Part shown: positions 47,347 to 56,020 of the stretch, in pieces
Layout of the letters: every line of letters begins with the position of its first letter
Numbering within the stretch: position 1 is the stretch's first letter
Source: Citrobacter youngae
GTDB taxonomy: Bacteria; Pseudomonadota; Gammaproteobacteria; Enterobacterales; Enterobacteriaceae
Assembly (NCBI RefSeq): GCF_003818115.1
Contig: NZ_RPOI01000004.1
Span: 276,314 to 340,313 of the forward strand
DNA length: 64,000 nt
Reading direction: 5' to 3'
Translations under genes and position numbers: made by a program
The notes under the pieces: generated by a model
Told to the model about the DNA's origin: nothing
Seen by the model: the letters and a program-made list of their open reading frames with translations, nothing else
The model's database searches: none

Positions 47347-49482
47347 TTACTTCACAACATATCCATACAGACGCTTAATACCGTCTGCATCCGTTTCACT
47401 GTAAACACCTTGCAGCTCCGGTGAGAAGCCCGGCAGCAGGTTTACGCCCTCTTCCAGCGCCAGGAAATAACGTTGCACCGCCCCGCCCCAGACTTCACCC
47501 GGTACCACGCACAGCACGCCAGGAGGATAAGGCAGCGCACCTTCTGCCGCAACGCGACCTGCGGCATCACAAATACGCACCAGTTCGACATCACCACGGA
47601 TAAAGGCACTGTTCGCATCCTGCGGGTTCATCGCCACGGCAGGCAAACTCTCCTGGCGGAACATCGCTTTTTGCAGATCTTTCACATCGAAGCTGACGTA
47701 TAAATCGTGCATCTCCTGGCACAGTTCACGCAGCGTGTAATCCCGATAACGTACCGGATACTTGTTGAAGATAGTTGGCAGCACGTCCGCCAGCGGCGTA
47801 TCGTCCTCGATATGCTGCTCAAACTGCGCCAGCATCGCCACCAGTTGCGCCAGTTTCTCGGTGCTTTCTGCCGGGGTCAGCAGGAACAGAATCGAGTTAA
47901 GGTCGCATTTCTCCGGAACAATGCCGTTTTCACGCAGGTAATGCGCCAGAATCGTCGCCGGAATACCAAACTCAGTATATTGCCCGGTTTGCGCATCAAT
48001 GCCCGGAGTAGTTAACAACAGCTTGCAGGGATCAACGAAGTACTGGTCGCGCGCGTAGCCGGAAAAACCATGCCATTTAGCACCCGGTTCAAAGCTAAAG
48101 AAGCGGCGCTCGCTGGCAATCACCGGCGTTGGATAGCTTTCCCACGGTTTGCCATCGACTACCGGAGGAATAAATGGCTGAATCAGCTTACAGCGGGCAA
48201 TAATCGCTTTACGGGCCTCGATCCCCAGCGCCACACACTCCGCCCATAGCCGACGACCGCTCTCGCCCTCATGGATTTTGGCGTTCACGTCCAGCGCCGC
48301 AAACAGCGGGTAAAACGGACTAGTGGACGCATGCAGCATAAATGCATTGTTCAGACGCTTATGCGGACAGAACCGCGCCTGACCGCGAATATGGTTATCC
48401 TTTTTGTGGATCTGCGAGGTTTGCGAGAATCCGGCCTGCTGTTTGTGTACCGACTGGGTGACAAAGATCCCCGGATCGTCAGCATTGAGCTCCAGTAGCA
48501 GCGGTGACCCATCGGCCATCATCGGAATAAATTGCTCGTAGCCAACCCAGGCAGAATCAAACAGGATGTAATCGCACAGGCTACCGATCTTGTCGATCAC
48601 CTGCCGGGCGTTGTAGATCGTACCGTCATAGGTACCAAGCTGAATGATTGCCAGACGGAACGGGCGCGGCTGGTCAGCCTTGTGCGGCGCAACATCACGA
48701 AGTTGCTGGCGCAGATACGCCTCATCAAAGCAGTGCTCATCAATACCGCCAATAAAGCCAAACGGATTACGCGCCGCTTCCAGATAAACCGGCGTCGCGC
48801 CCGCCTGGATCAGCGCGCCGTGGTGGTTGGACTTATGGTTGTTGCGATCAAACAACACCAGATCGCCGCGCGTCAGCAGCGCATTGGTCACCACTTTATT
48901 CGCCGCAGAGGTCCCGTTCAGCACAAAGTAGGTTTTATCCGCGTGGAAAACTTTCGCGGCAAATTTCTGCGCATGTTTCGCTGATCCCTCATGAATCAGC
49001 AGATCGCCCAGCTTAACGTCAGCGTTGCACATATCAGCGCGGAACAGGTTCTCGCCAAAGAACTCATAGAAATGTCGACCCGCCGGATGCTTCTTAAAAA
49101 ACTCACCGTGCTGGTGCCCCGGGCAGGCAAACGTGCTGTTCCCCATTTCGACATACTGGGTAAGCGTGTCATAGAACGGCGGCAGCAACTCTTCCTCATA
49201 CCGACAGGCGGCAGACTCCAGCTCCAGCCAGTCCTGCGCATTGCCGCAGATAACCGCCTCAACGTCTGCCAGGACATCCACGTTGGTCTCTGAAAATATA
49301 AACACCGGTATGTGAAACCCGGTGCGTTTCAGCAAAGCCAGGATCCCACTGCGGCTGTCCGCAACGGTAATGACGACTGCCGCGACGTCAGTAAAATCGG
49401 TACTGTCCAGCGTCACCACCTTGCGATGAGTAGACAGACGGGAAACCAGTTCACCACTGGCGGCAATATTCATTGATTTCAT
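47347..49482 (-). CDS. speC: Ornithine decarboxylase SpeC
   Basis: 711-residue constitutive, biosynthetic PLP decarboxylase (fold I), E. coli length, making putrescine from ornithine. The PLP lysine is in TQSVHKQQAGFSQTSQIH, with STFACPGHQHGEFFKKHPAG and the ThrSer-rich VLNGTSAANKVV around the cofactor. The N-terminal response-regulator-like wing domain is residues 1 to about 105. The ATG at 49482 gives MKSMNIAAS. The frame open to 49533 is rejected. Confidence 0.96.
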   Translation of the reverse strand: MKSMNIAASGELVSRLSTHRKVVTLDSTDFTDVAAVVITVADSRSGILALLKRTGFHIPVFIFSETNVDVLADVEAVICGNAQDWLELESAACRYEEELLPPFYDTLTQYVEMGNSTFACPGHQHGEFFKKHPAGRHFYEFFGENLFRADMCNADVKLGDLLIHEGSAKHAQKFAAKVFHADKTYFVLNGTSAANKVVTNALLTRGDLVLFDRNNHKSNHHGALIQAGATPVYLEAARNPFGFIGGIDEHCFDEAYLRQQLRDVAPHKADQPRPFRLAIIQLGTYDGTIYNARQVIDKIGSLCDYILFDSAWVGYEQFIPMMADGSPLLLELNADDPGIFVTQSVHKQQAGFSQTSQIHKKDNHIRGQARFCPHKRLNNAFMLHASTSPFYPLFAALDVNAKIHEGESGRRLWAECVALGIEARKAIIARCKLIQPFIPPVVDGKPWESYPTPVIASERRFFSFEPGAKWHGFSGYARDQYFVDPCKLLLTTPGIDAQTGQYTEFGIPATILAHYLRENGIVPEKCDLNSILFLLTPAESTEKLAQLVAMLAQFEQHIEDDTPLADVLPTIFNKYPVRYRDYTLRELCQEMHDLYVSFDVKDLQKAMFRQESLPAVAMNPQDANSAFIRGDVELVRICDAAGRVAAEGALPYPPGVLCVVPGEVWGGAVQRYFLALEEGVNLLPGFSPELQGVYSETDADGIKRLYGYVVK

Positions 49483-49951
49483 AAGCGCAAAAACCCGTAT
49501 CGGGAGAATCAAAAGTCCCGGGCAAAGCCGCATTGCTATGCCCCACGAAATGACAGGTCAAACTGGTCACCAGCCCCGACCGCCAGACATCAGTAAAAGC
49601 AGATAGCCTCTGATTTTACTGTTATCCTGCAGTGAGCGTGCGCTGCCCTCACCGCATGGTGGGAGAGTATAGATAAGTCGCAGGAAGGGGCAAACGTCGC
49701 GCAAAAAGGCGATATTGAAGGCGATGTAGGGGGAGTAATGTCATCCCAGGCAGCCCCATTCAGACAGGAGAAAATTCGCGCAATCATGGCACCTTTCACC
49801 TACAGGCGCAAGATAAAATCCTGTGCTTAAACCTCACAGATAAACAAACATTTCGTCTGAAAATAGCGGCATAATAATGCAATCTGAAACATAATTTCAC
49901 CTAGGTAATTGCCTTTAACATCAATACGATAATAGGTATGCAGTAGCTAAC
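49483..49951. promoter_or_regulatory. Divergent speC / yqgA region
   Basis: 469 bp without a supported gene. It has a CTCACC-GCAT-GGTGGGAG hairpin at 49649-49666 on the speC side and AT-rich promoter-like DNA at 49800-49930 before yqgA. A 69-codon minus-strand frame is present at 49590-49799, but no ribosome site or known family supports it. Confidence 0.4.
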
Positions 49952-50659
49952 GTGGTAATCGGACCCTTTATTAATGCCAGCGCCATTTTACTCGGTGGCG
50001 TTCTTGGCGCGCTGCTCAGCCAGCACTTACCCGAACGTATTCGGATCTCAATGACCTCAATATTCGGGTTGTGCTCGTTGGGGATTGGTATCCTGCTGGT
50101 TATCAAATGCGCTAACTTGCCGGTGATGGTTCTGGCGACGCTGGTCGGTGCATTAATTGGCGAATTCTGCCATCTGGAAAAAGGAATCAATGCCGCGGTT
50201 GCCAAAGCGCAACAGCTTTTCACCAAATCGGATGTCAATGCAACACACGAATCCTTTATCCAAAGCTATGTGGCCATCATCGTGCTGTTTTGCGCCAGCG
50301 GGACCGGGATATTCGGGGCGATCCATGAAGGGATGACCGGCGATCCTAATATTTTAATCGCCAAGTCATTTCTGGATTTCTTCACGGCCATCATTTTTGC
50401 CTGTTCATTAGGAATCGCGGTATCGGCAATTTGCGTGCCGATGCTGGCAATCCAGCTAACGCTTGCCACCTGCGCCACACTGATTTTACCCCTGACGACG
50501 CCCGCCATGATGGCCGATTTCAGCGCGGTAGGCGGACTGCTGTTGCTGGCGACGGGTCTACGTATTTGCGGAATCAAAATGTTTGCGGTGGTGAATATGC
50601 TTCCCGCCCTGCTGCTGGCAATGCCGCTTTCCGCAGCATGGACGGCATTTTTTGCCTGA
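49952..50659 (+). CDS. yqgA: DUF554 membrane protein YqgA
   Basis: 235-residue inner-membrane protein, E. coli length, about six to seven hydrophobic helices, function unknown. Conserved parts: IGPFINASAILLGGVLGALL at the N-terminus, FGLCSLGIGILLV, FCASGTGIFGAIHEGMTGD and GLRICGIKMFAVVNMLPALL. The start is a GTG at 49952 with only a weak ribosome site. It stands alone between speC and pheV. Confidence 0.9.
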   Translation: MVIGPFINASAILLGGVLGALLSQHLPERIRISMTSIFGLCSLGIGILLVIKCANLPVMVLATLVGALIGEFCHLEKGINAAVAKAQQLFTKSDVNATHESFIQSYVAIIVLFCASGTGIFGAIHEGMTGDPNILIAKSFLDFFTAIIFACSLGIAVSAICVPMLAIQLTLATCATLILPLTTPAMMADFSAVGGLLLLATGLRICGIKMFAVVNMLPALLLAMPLSAAWTAFFA

Positions 50660-50725
50660 GAATGCGTGCAATACCAGCAATGTGGTGATAGATTGTGCAG
50701 TCTGCATTGATTTGAAGAAATTTCG

Positions 50726-50754
50726 TTGACGAAACGAAGTGAATCGGGTTTAAT
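50726..50754 (+). promoter_or_regulatory. Promoter of pheV
   Basis: TTGACG (-35, 50726-50731) and TTTAAT (-10, 50749-50754) with 17-bp spacing, followed by GCGCCTC, the GC-rich discriminator typical of stable-RNA promoters under stringent control. Confidence 0.75.
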
Positions 50755-50764
50755 GCGCCTCGTT

Positions 50765-50840
50765 GCCCGGATAGCTCAGTCGGTAGAGCAGGGGATTGAA
50801 AATCCCCGTGTCCTTGGTTCGATTCCGAGTCCGGGCACCA
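50765..50840 (+). tRNA. pheV: tRNA-Phe (anticodon GAA)
   Basis: 76-nt cloverleaf with encoded CCA. The acceptor stem is GCCCGGA/TCCGGGC, the D-loop AGTCGGTA, the anticodon stem GGGGA/TCCCC around TTGAAAA with anticodon GAA, and the T-loop TTCGATT. The position after yqgA identifies the pheV locus, a common integration site for genomic islands. A type VI secretion operon follows directly. Confidence 0.98.
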
Positions 50841-50851
50841 CTATTTAGAAG

Positions 50852-50874
50852 AACCCGCCTATGGCGGGTTTTTT
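50852..50874 (+). terminator. Intrinsic terminator of pheV
   Basis: AACCCGCC (50852-50859) and GGCGGGTT (50863-50870), three-base loop, then TTTT (50871-50874). It lies 11 bp after the tRNA and 19 bp before the stop of the convergent T6SS gene. Confidence 0.92.
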
Positions 50875-50892
50875 GCTTTTGGCGAATAGTCA

Positions 50893-52233
50893 CTATTCTC
50901 TCTTCACCGAACTTTGTTTCAACAGCGCATAACGATTAAGAAGCTGATTAATCCGCATATCGAGTTGCTGATACAAAGCGGGTGATACCCTCCCCTGCAG
51001 GCTTAATTCCTCATCGATTTGACGCAATAACTCTTCTGTCGGCGGCGTTTGGTCAAGCTGGCGGCGGATAGTGAAAATGGCTGATTTCAGCTCCGACCCC
51101 GTCAGATATTTACCTTTGCGTTCATCAAGCGTATTTAGCCTGGCAGTTAACGCTTCCAGCCCCTGCTGGGCATCATGCCAGTTTTGCAGAGCGCTTTCCG
51201 GCAACGCTTCCGTGGTTAACGCTTTTTGTAACCCACTAACGAATGTCGTAGTCTGCGATTCCTCCGGCCATAGGGTGACTAACTGCTGCGCTAATGATGC
51301 GGCATACTCCCTCGACCATAGAGGTGACAGGTCATGTAAAACGTCCAATTGCCCTTGCGTTGCGGCAATTATGTCCTGCTTCTGCTCCTTCAAATCTGAA
51401 GATTGCCTCAACGTGGACAATTGCTCTGGCGACAGCATCTGCGGCAATGGCTTCACCAGTTCATATCCGTCGGCGCGCATATGAGTGATACCAAGAAAAG
51501 CACCTGTAGTTACGAACGCAGTCACCATGACACCGATAGCAAACCCTAACCACATCCGTCGGGCTCCATGTTCGGTTTGAGTAGCAAAAACCGTTGCGCT
51601 CGATTGCGCTGGTGACACGGGTTCATTAACCACAAAGACCAACTGTGGCAAAGACGTTTCAACGTTAATGGTCGCACCTGAAGCCGGTATCGTCACAACG
51701 GCTGAGCCCGAATCCGCTTCTGACTTCTCCAGGCGTAAAGCGGCATTGTGCATCCAGGTAACAACAGCCTCCAGTTTACTCAGCGCTTTCAACTCAAGCC
51801 GTTGCAGCACTTCGCAGGCATGTTTTAAACGCTGTTCAATCCGATAAACCACTGATAAATCAGCATATGACAGCGTTAGCGTACGCAATTCTTGCTGTAA
51901 ACGGGCCGACAGCCATGTCAGGATTTCAACGCGGGCATGGGTTTGCTGCGGCCATATTGCACTCCAGTGATGCGTCAATAATGCCTCCAGAAGCTCGGCG
52001 CCTTCGGCAAGTCCCAGCAGCCCGGCATTACGCATTCTACTGACGGTATACCAGGCCAGGGTTTGCAATTCGACACCGTTATGGCGAAACAAAGTCAGGC
52101 TTAACTGTTCAACCTTTTGCCAGTCAACGTCCGGGCGCGCGGGATGAGTCAGCTTGCTGATTTCATCGCGTAGCTGCCCGAACTCCGTGAAAGCACGCGG
52201 GTCGCCACCGGCGCTGATGCGATTCGTCTCCAT
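50893..52233 (-). CDS. VasL-like T6SS protein (ImpA N-terminal domain + TM)
   Basis: 446 residues. The N-terminal about 130 residues form an ImpA_N domain (YTVSRMRNAGLLGLAEGAEL, then VEILTWLSARLQQEL), as in TssA. Then come a linker, one transmembrane helix at about 227-250 (MWLGFAIGVMVTAFVTTGAF) and a helical C-terminal domain predicted periplasmic. It resembles the VasL accessory proteins found at the end of some enterobacterial T6SS operons. The ATG at 52233 lies one base past the tssE stop with AGGAG nine bases upstream. It is the last gene of the operon, against pheV. Confidence 0.75.
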   Translation of the reverse strand: METNRISAGGDPRAFTEFGQLRDEISKLTHPARPDVDWQKVEQLSLTLFRHNGVELQTLAWYTVSRMRNAGLLGLAEGAELLEALLTHHWSAIWPQQTHARVEILTWLSARLQQELRTLTLSYADLSVVYRIEQRLKHACEVLQRLELKALSKLEAVVTWMHNAALRLEKSEADSGSAVVTIPASGATINVETSLPQLVFVVNEPVSPAQSSATVFATQTEHGARRMWLGFAIGVMVTAFVTTGAFLGITHMRADGYELVKPLPQMLSPEQLSTLRQSSDLKEQKQDIIAATQGQLDVLHDLSPLWSREYAASLAQQLVTLWPEESQTTTFVSGLQKALTTEALPESALQNWHDAQQGLEALTARLNTLDERKGKYLTGSELKSAIFTIRRQLDQTPPTEELLRQIDEELSLQGRVSPALYQQLDMRINQLLNRYALLKQSSVKRE

Positions 52234-52234
52234 A

Positions 52235-52678
52235 TCAGTACGCTCCTGTCTCAAGCCAACCCTGTTTTTTCAGGTGGCGGATGAGCACCCGTCCCTCGGG
52301 GGTAAAATCAGTGCCATAACGAACAACGCCAAGGTCCTGAAGCTCGGCATCGATGGAGTAGCGTAAATGCCCTGGCGATTCCTGCTCCTGCATTGTGACC
52401 TGAATACCGTTCAGTCGCGGTTCATACTTCAATAAAACCTGAGAAAGCGTACTGATAAGCTGATGTGCCGTTCCCGGCATACCCTGGAGGATTTTGGTCA
52501 TATCCGGCAGACCGTAGTCGGGTAAATGTTTAAGGCTACCGGCGCGCGTATTCAAAATGCGTTGCATATTATCCAAAACGGATAAGATGACCTGCGTGTT
52601 TTCGCTGACTGCGTGCAAAGGAAAACCACCGGAAAAATTACCCAACAACATGTCATAAAGAGAAGGTCGTTTAATCAT
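52235..52678 (-). CDS. tssE: T6SS baseplate protein TssE
   Basis: 147-residue gp25-like protein of the phage-baseplate wedge in type VI secretion. The family core is visible: SVLDNMQRILNTRAGSLKHL, LPDYGLPDM, and NGIQVTMQEQESPGHLRYSI. It overlaps the tssJ stop by one base (TAATG) and precedes the VasL-like gene. The usual gp25 Glu-Pro-Arg motif is seen as KYEPRLNGI. Confidence 0.88.
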   Translation of the reverse strand: MIKRPSLYDMLLGNFSGGFPLHAVSENTQVILSVLDNMQRILNTRAGSLKHLPDYGLPDMTKILQGMPGTAHQLISTLSQVLLKYEPRLNGIQVTMQEQESPGHLRYSIDAELQDLGVVRYGTDFTPEGRVLIRHLKKQGWLETGAY

Positions 52679-53202
52679 TACTCGTCCTCCTGCATCAGGA
52701 GAACCAGAGCCTGAGAATTTAATTCAATCACTCGTGCTTTATCAGAATCGAGATCTTCACGACCTAATACCACGCGCCATGAATCCTCAGACTGATCGGG
52801 AGAAATGAACATTCCCGCCACGGCAACATATTGCGCTTCCATTTCGAGTGGAATATCGACAGTTACGCTTTCACCAGGACGAACCCAAACATCTTTCTGA
52901 GCCAGTAAATCCGCTTTTACCACCGTACTGTCTTGCGCAAATAAAGACTGATAGTTTGTCGAATCAAATGCTTTACGATCTTTGAGTTGGTAAACACGTA
53001 CGACTGTTGAAAGCGCGATGCCCTGCGCATTTTTATTAGCGCCCTCTCTGGCGCAAAGATCCAAATGCAATGTTTTAATTTCCTTATAAAAAATTGACTT
53101 CGTTAATGACACCGTACCTTCAGAGACTTTCTGTGTCAGACCACATCCGGTTACCAGACTGGTCATTACGGCAAAATTAATAGCGATAATCGCCAGTCTC
53201 AT
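52678..53202 (-). CDS. tssJ: T6SS outer-membrane lipoprotein TssJ
   Basis: 174-residue lipoprotein (SciN/VasD family) anchoring the trans-envelope complex to the outer membrane and contacting TssM. The signal sequence ends in lipobox LVTGC with Cys at about residue 20. The domain has VVRVYQLKDRKAFDSTNYQSL and VWVRPGESVTVDIPLEMEAQYVAV, typical of the transthyretin-like fold. GGAGGG precedes the ATG at 53202, and the first 26 bp overlap tssG. Confidence 0.88.
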   Translation of the reverse strand: MRLAIIAINFAVMTSLVTGCGLTQKVSEGTVSLTKSIFYKEIKTLHLDLCAREGANKNAQGIALSTVVRVYQLKDRKAFDSTNYQSLFAQDSTVVKADLLAQKDVWVRPGESVTVDIPLEMEAQYVAVAGMFISPDQSEDSWRVVLGREDLDSDKARVIELNSQALVLLMQEDE

Positions 53203-54265
53203 CGGCTTCCCTCCGCTGATCGTGTTGGCTAAGGCTCTGCCAGAGCCCAAGTTTAATCGTTATGAGTTGATTCTTAATTTCCGGGTTATCCAGACGCATA
53301 ACAGCCGTGCGGCCGAGCTGTACTGCGCGCTCGCTTTTACTACTGGTAAGTTGAGCATCCGGAAGCGCCGAGCGAGGAATACGTAATTGCAGCCTCGCAT
53401 TCACTCTGGCACCTAAATAAACGTGCAGGAGCGCGAGAAAATCATGGTAAAGCTGACCGCCGGGTAACCAGTCGCAAACCTCATCAGGAATGTCCGTGGT
53501 TAGCGTAATGAGCACCTGACTGTTAATATCTACGGCGCTATGTCCCATCACCGGACGAGAATGAAGGCTAACGGGTTGCCGCGTATTCATTTTTAACGCC
53601 TTATCCAGCAGAATTAAGCGTTTATCATGTGGTGTCACGGTAGTATTTGTTGTTGGCGATAATAAAGATACCAGCGCGGATATTCCTTCCGCCGTACGCG
53701 TCGGCATTCTCATTATTCCCAACAGCGCCAGGAAACGCGATACCGGGGTAGCCGTTTGCGTGGCGCATCCCTGAATGCCGAGCCCAGTCAGCCCCAGTAA
53801 ATATTGTGAAGTCTCATCTGTACCGCCAGGGCGAAAAGTCGCTGGATAGCTGTATTTACGCCAGATTCGATAAAACTGCGTAATTAAGCGATGGTTGAAA
53901 ATATCCAGAAACTCAGCGGCGACGTCCGAGCCTTCCTGACGCTGGGCAATATCATCCTGATAGGTTGTCGGCAGCGGCGATTCCACACCATACAACCCCA
54001 TAAAAGTGACACGAACCGTTGGCGGCAGTGTGGGATGCTGCAGATCATATTCTGCACTTTTTAGCTCACCCGCCGGGAACCCCATCCCCGGATGAGGGCG
54101 AAAACGAATGGCATCGAAGCACGGACTTTGCTGGCTTCCTGGAGCTGGCGCTTGCGGGTTCCCCTGTTCCAACAACTGGCAGAAACGATAAAAATTGGTA
54201 CGTGGCAGGTTTTCGCCAAGGCTATTTAGCAGCCGGGTAGCCGCTGATTGTGATTCTCTTTCCAT
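53177..54265 (-). CDS. tssG: T6SS baseplate protein TssG
   Basis: 362 residues, TssG/ImpH (DUF1305) family, partner of TssF and TssK in the baseplate wedge. Conserved elements: TNFYRFCQLLEQGN near the N-terminus, IRFRPHPGMGFPAGEL, VTFMGLYGVESPLPTTYQDD and LDIFNHRLITQFYRIWRKY. The gene overlaps the end of tssF by 40 bp and the start of tssJ by 26 bp, a compact coupled arrangement. Confidence 0.92.
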   Translation of the reverse strand: MERESQSAATRLLNSLGENLPRTNFYRFCQLLEQGNPQAPAPGSQQSPCFDAIRFRPHPGMGFPAGELKSAEYDLQHPTLPPTVRVTFMGLYGVESPLPTTYQDDIAQRQEGSDVAAEFLDIFNHRLITQFYRIWRKYSYPATFRPGGTDETSQYLLGLTGLGIQGCATQTATPVSRFLALLGIMRMPTRTAEGISALVSLLSPTTNTTVTPHDKRLILLDKALKMNTRQPVSLHSRPVMGHSAVDINSQVLITLTTDIPDEVCDWLPGGQLYHDFLALLHVYLGARVNARLQLRIPRSALPDAQLTSSKSERAVQLGRTAVMRLDNPEIKNQLITIKLGLWQSLSQHDQRREADETGDYRY

Positions 54266-55992
54266 CGCAAGCTTTTCCCTGCCGGCTGTATGATTAAAGT
54301 AAGCTGATTAAACAAATGAATATCCGCATATAATGCAAAAAAGCGGTTAAGCATTTCTCCAAACAGATGAATATCGCCCTCACCGGTGAATCCGTTCTCA
54401 TCAAGCGTTACTTCGATGTCCACACCACGGAGTAGAAATCCTTTTTCAAAGCGCTGTATTTCATGTTGTTGAACATCCATGATCGCATCCAGACGACGAT
54501 AATTCAGCTCATCATCCTGCCAGTTATAGAGAGACAACGTTCCTTTGAGCACTTCAGCGCTGGCCATCATATTCAGAAAGCTGGACCCGAGGTGGCTTAA
54601 GACGCGCCAGTGAAAACGATCCTCGGCGGGAGGATAAGCCGGTAGCGTCGGTTTACACAGATTGCGCACGGCAAGCGGCGTCTGGAGGATCTGCTCGCAA
54701 CGATTAAGCAATGAACTCTGCAAAGCTCGCCTGGGTAGCTGACCGTTTGTTCCGGTCACTTTCAATGACACGGTTTCATACTCAGCAAGACGATCCCGCT
54801 CCCAGGCGTCACCGCCGAGGATCAGCCAGGTGTCATACAATCCGGATACGCCGCGCCTGACGCGTGTATGGTAGTAACGTTCGGGCGCATTACGACGCAT
54901 CATGCCTCCCTTGTGGCGAAAGCTGGTGAATGGGGCATAAACGGCATTACGCGCCCGCTGCGAACCAGAAACCGCATCCACCGAATAAATTTCCGTGTGA
55001 CCATCCTGCAATCTGCGCGGACGCAGCAAATATTCGCTTTCCAGTCCATTAACCACCAGCGGATCGGCTTCCAGAGTGAAGAGATTAATAACCGGAACGC
55101 AGTGCAGACGGATATTTTCACTCCCCAAAGGAAGCTCAGAACTCCACTGTTGAGTCAGTACAGCTTCTATTTCAAAACAATCTATACCGGCAGGAAACGT
55201 TACCTTTTCCAGACCGTTAAGATGGACAAACATAAATTTTTCGCGGAACGTAAAATACTCAAGCAATAATTGCCAGCCGCCAAACGCCGCATCACCTTTT
55301 GGCCATAAACTGTCTTCACTGGCAAATCCGCCCGGGGAAAAGTGCCCCTCCAGGTGAATACGCTCTACGCTGTTGGGGAGTCTCAAATAAAGAGAGGCCA
55401 GACGCTTTGTCAAAGCAAGGTGCAACGCGTGGGTCACCGGCGCGTCACCGCTCAGGTAAAGGCTGAGACGCGTCAGATCGGTTTGCGACCAGTCCATCTG
55501 TGGATTGCACTTTATTCGCATACGGATGACCGAGCGTCCGTCAGGTTCGGCATCGATATTCACCGCCGTAACAGACAGTGGGCTGAGCGTGACGGGCTGG
55601 GTAGTACGATACTGACATACCGTTTTTTTAGGACCGACGGGCTGGGACAATACGCCAAACCCCGCATTAATCCGTTCGCTCATTTTCAGCACATTAGTAT
55701 CCGGTAAAAGTTCGACAATGCTTAAGGAGGGAATAGTGCGTAAATAATGTGGCCATAGCAGACTCATCAAGCCTTCGGTAAATTCAGGAAGATGATCGTC
55801 TATTTTGGCGCGCAATCGCCCCATCGAAAATGCAAAACCTTCGAACAGCCGCTCCACATAGGGATCGGGGATACCGGCTTTGTCCAGATCCAACATGGCG
55901 GCACGATCCGGATGCGCCTGCGCAAACTCTTTTGCCGCTTCCCTTAAATAGCGCATTTCCGCGTCATAATAACGCAGAGTTAAATCTTCCAT
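54226..55992 (-). CDS. tssF: T6SS baseplate protein TssF
   Basis: 588 residues, TssF/ImpG (DUF879) family. The N-terminus LRYYDAEMRYLREAAKEFAQ and the following HPDRAAMLDLDKAGIPDPYVERLFEGFAFSM region (quoted in parts: PDPYVERLFEGFAFSMGRL) are diagnostic. YYHTRVRRGVSGLYDTWLIL and a C-terminal FTGEGDIHLFGEMLNRFFAL also fit. With TssG and TssK it forms the wedge. Lies 28 bp after tssA. Confidence 0.93.
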   Translation of the reverse strand: MEDLTLRYYDAEMRYLREAAKEFAQAHPDRAAMLDLDKAGIPDPYVERLFEGFAFSMGRLRAKIDDHLPEFTEGLMSLLWPHYLRTIPSLSIVELLPDTNVLKMSERINAGFGVLSQPVGPKKTVCQYRTTQPVTLSPLSVTAVNIDAEPDGRSVIRMRIKCNPQMDWSQTDLTRLSLYLSGDAPVTHALHLALTKRLASLYLRLPNSVERIHLEGHFSPGGFASEDSLWPKGDAAFGGWQLLLEYFTFREKFMFVHLNGLEKVTFPAGIDCFEIEAVLTQQWSSELPLGSENIRLHCVPVINLFTLEADPLVVNGLESEYLLRPRRLQDGHTEIYSVDAVSGSQRARNAVYAPFTSFRHKGGMMRRNAPERYYHTRVRRGVSGLYDTWLILGGDAWERDRLAEYETVSLKVTGTNGQLPRRALQSSLLNRCEQILQTPLAVRNLCKPTLPAYPPAEDRFHWRVLSHLGSSFLNMMASAEVLKGTLSLYNWQDDELNYRRLDAIMDVQQHEIQRFEKGFLLRGVDIEVTLDENGFTGEGDIHLFGEMLNRFFALYADIHLFNQLTLIIQPAGKSLRWKENHNQRLPGC

Positions 55993-56020
55993 TTTACAGT
56001 TCGCTTATTTTGTTTTTTCT

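Noticed and set aside
49590..49799. 69-codon minus-strand frame upstream of speC
   Set aside because: No ribosome site, no family; lies in the speC leader where non-coding sequence is expected.
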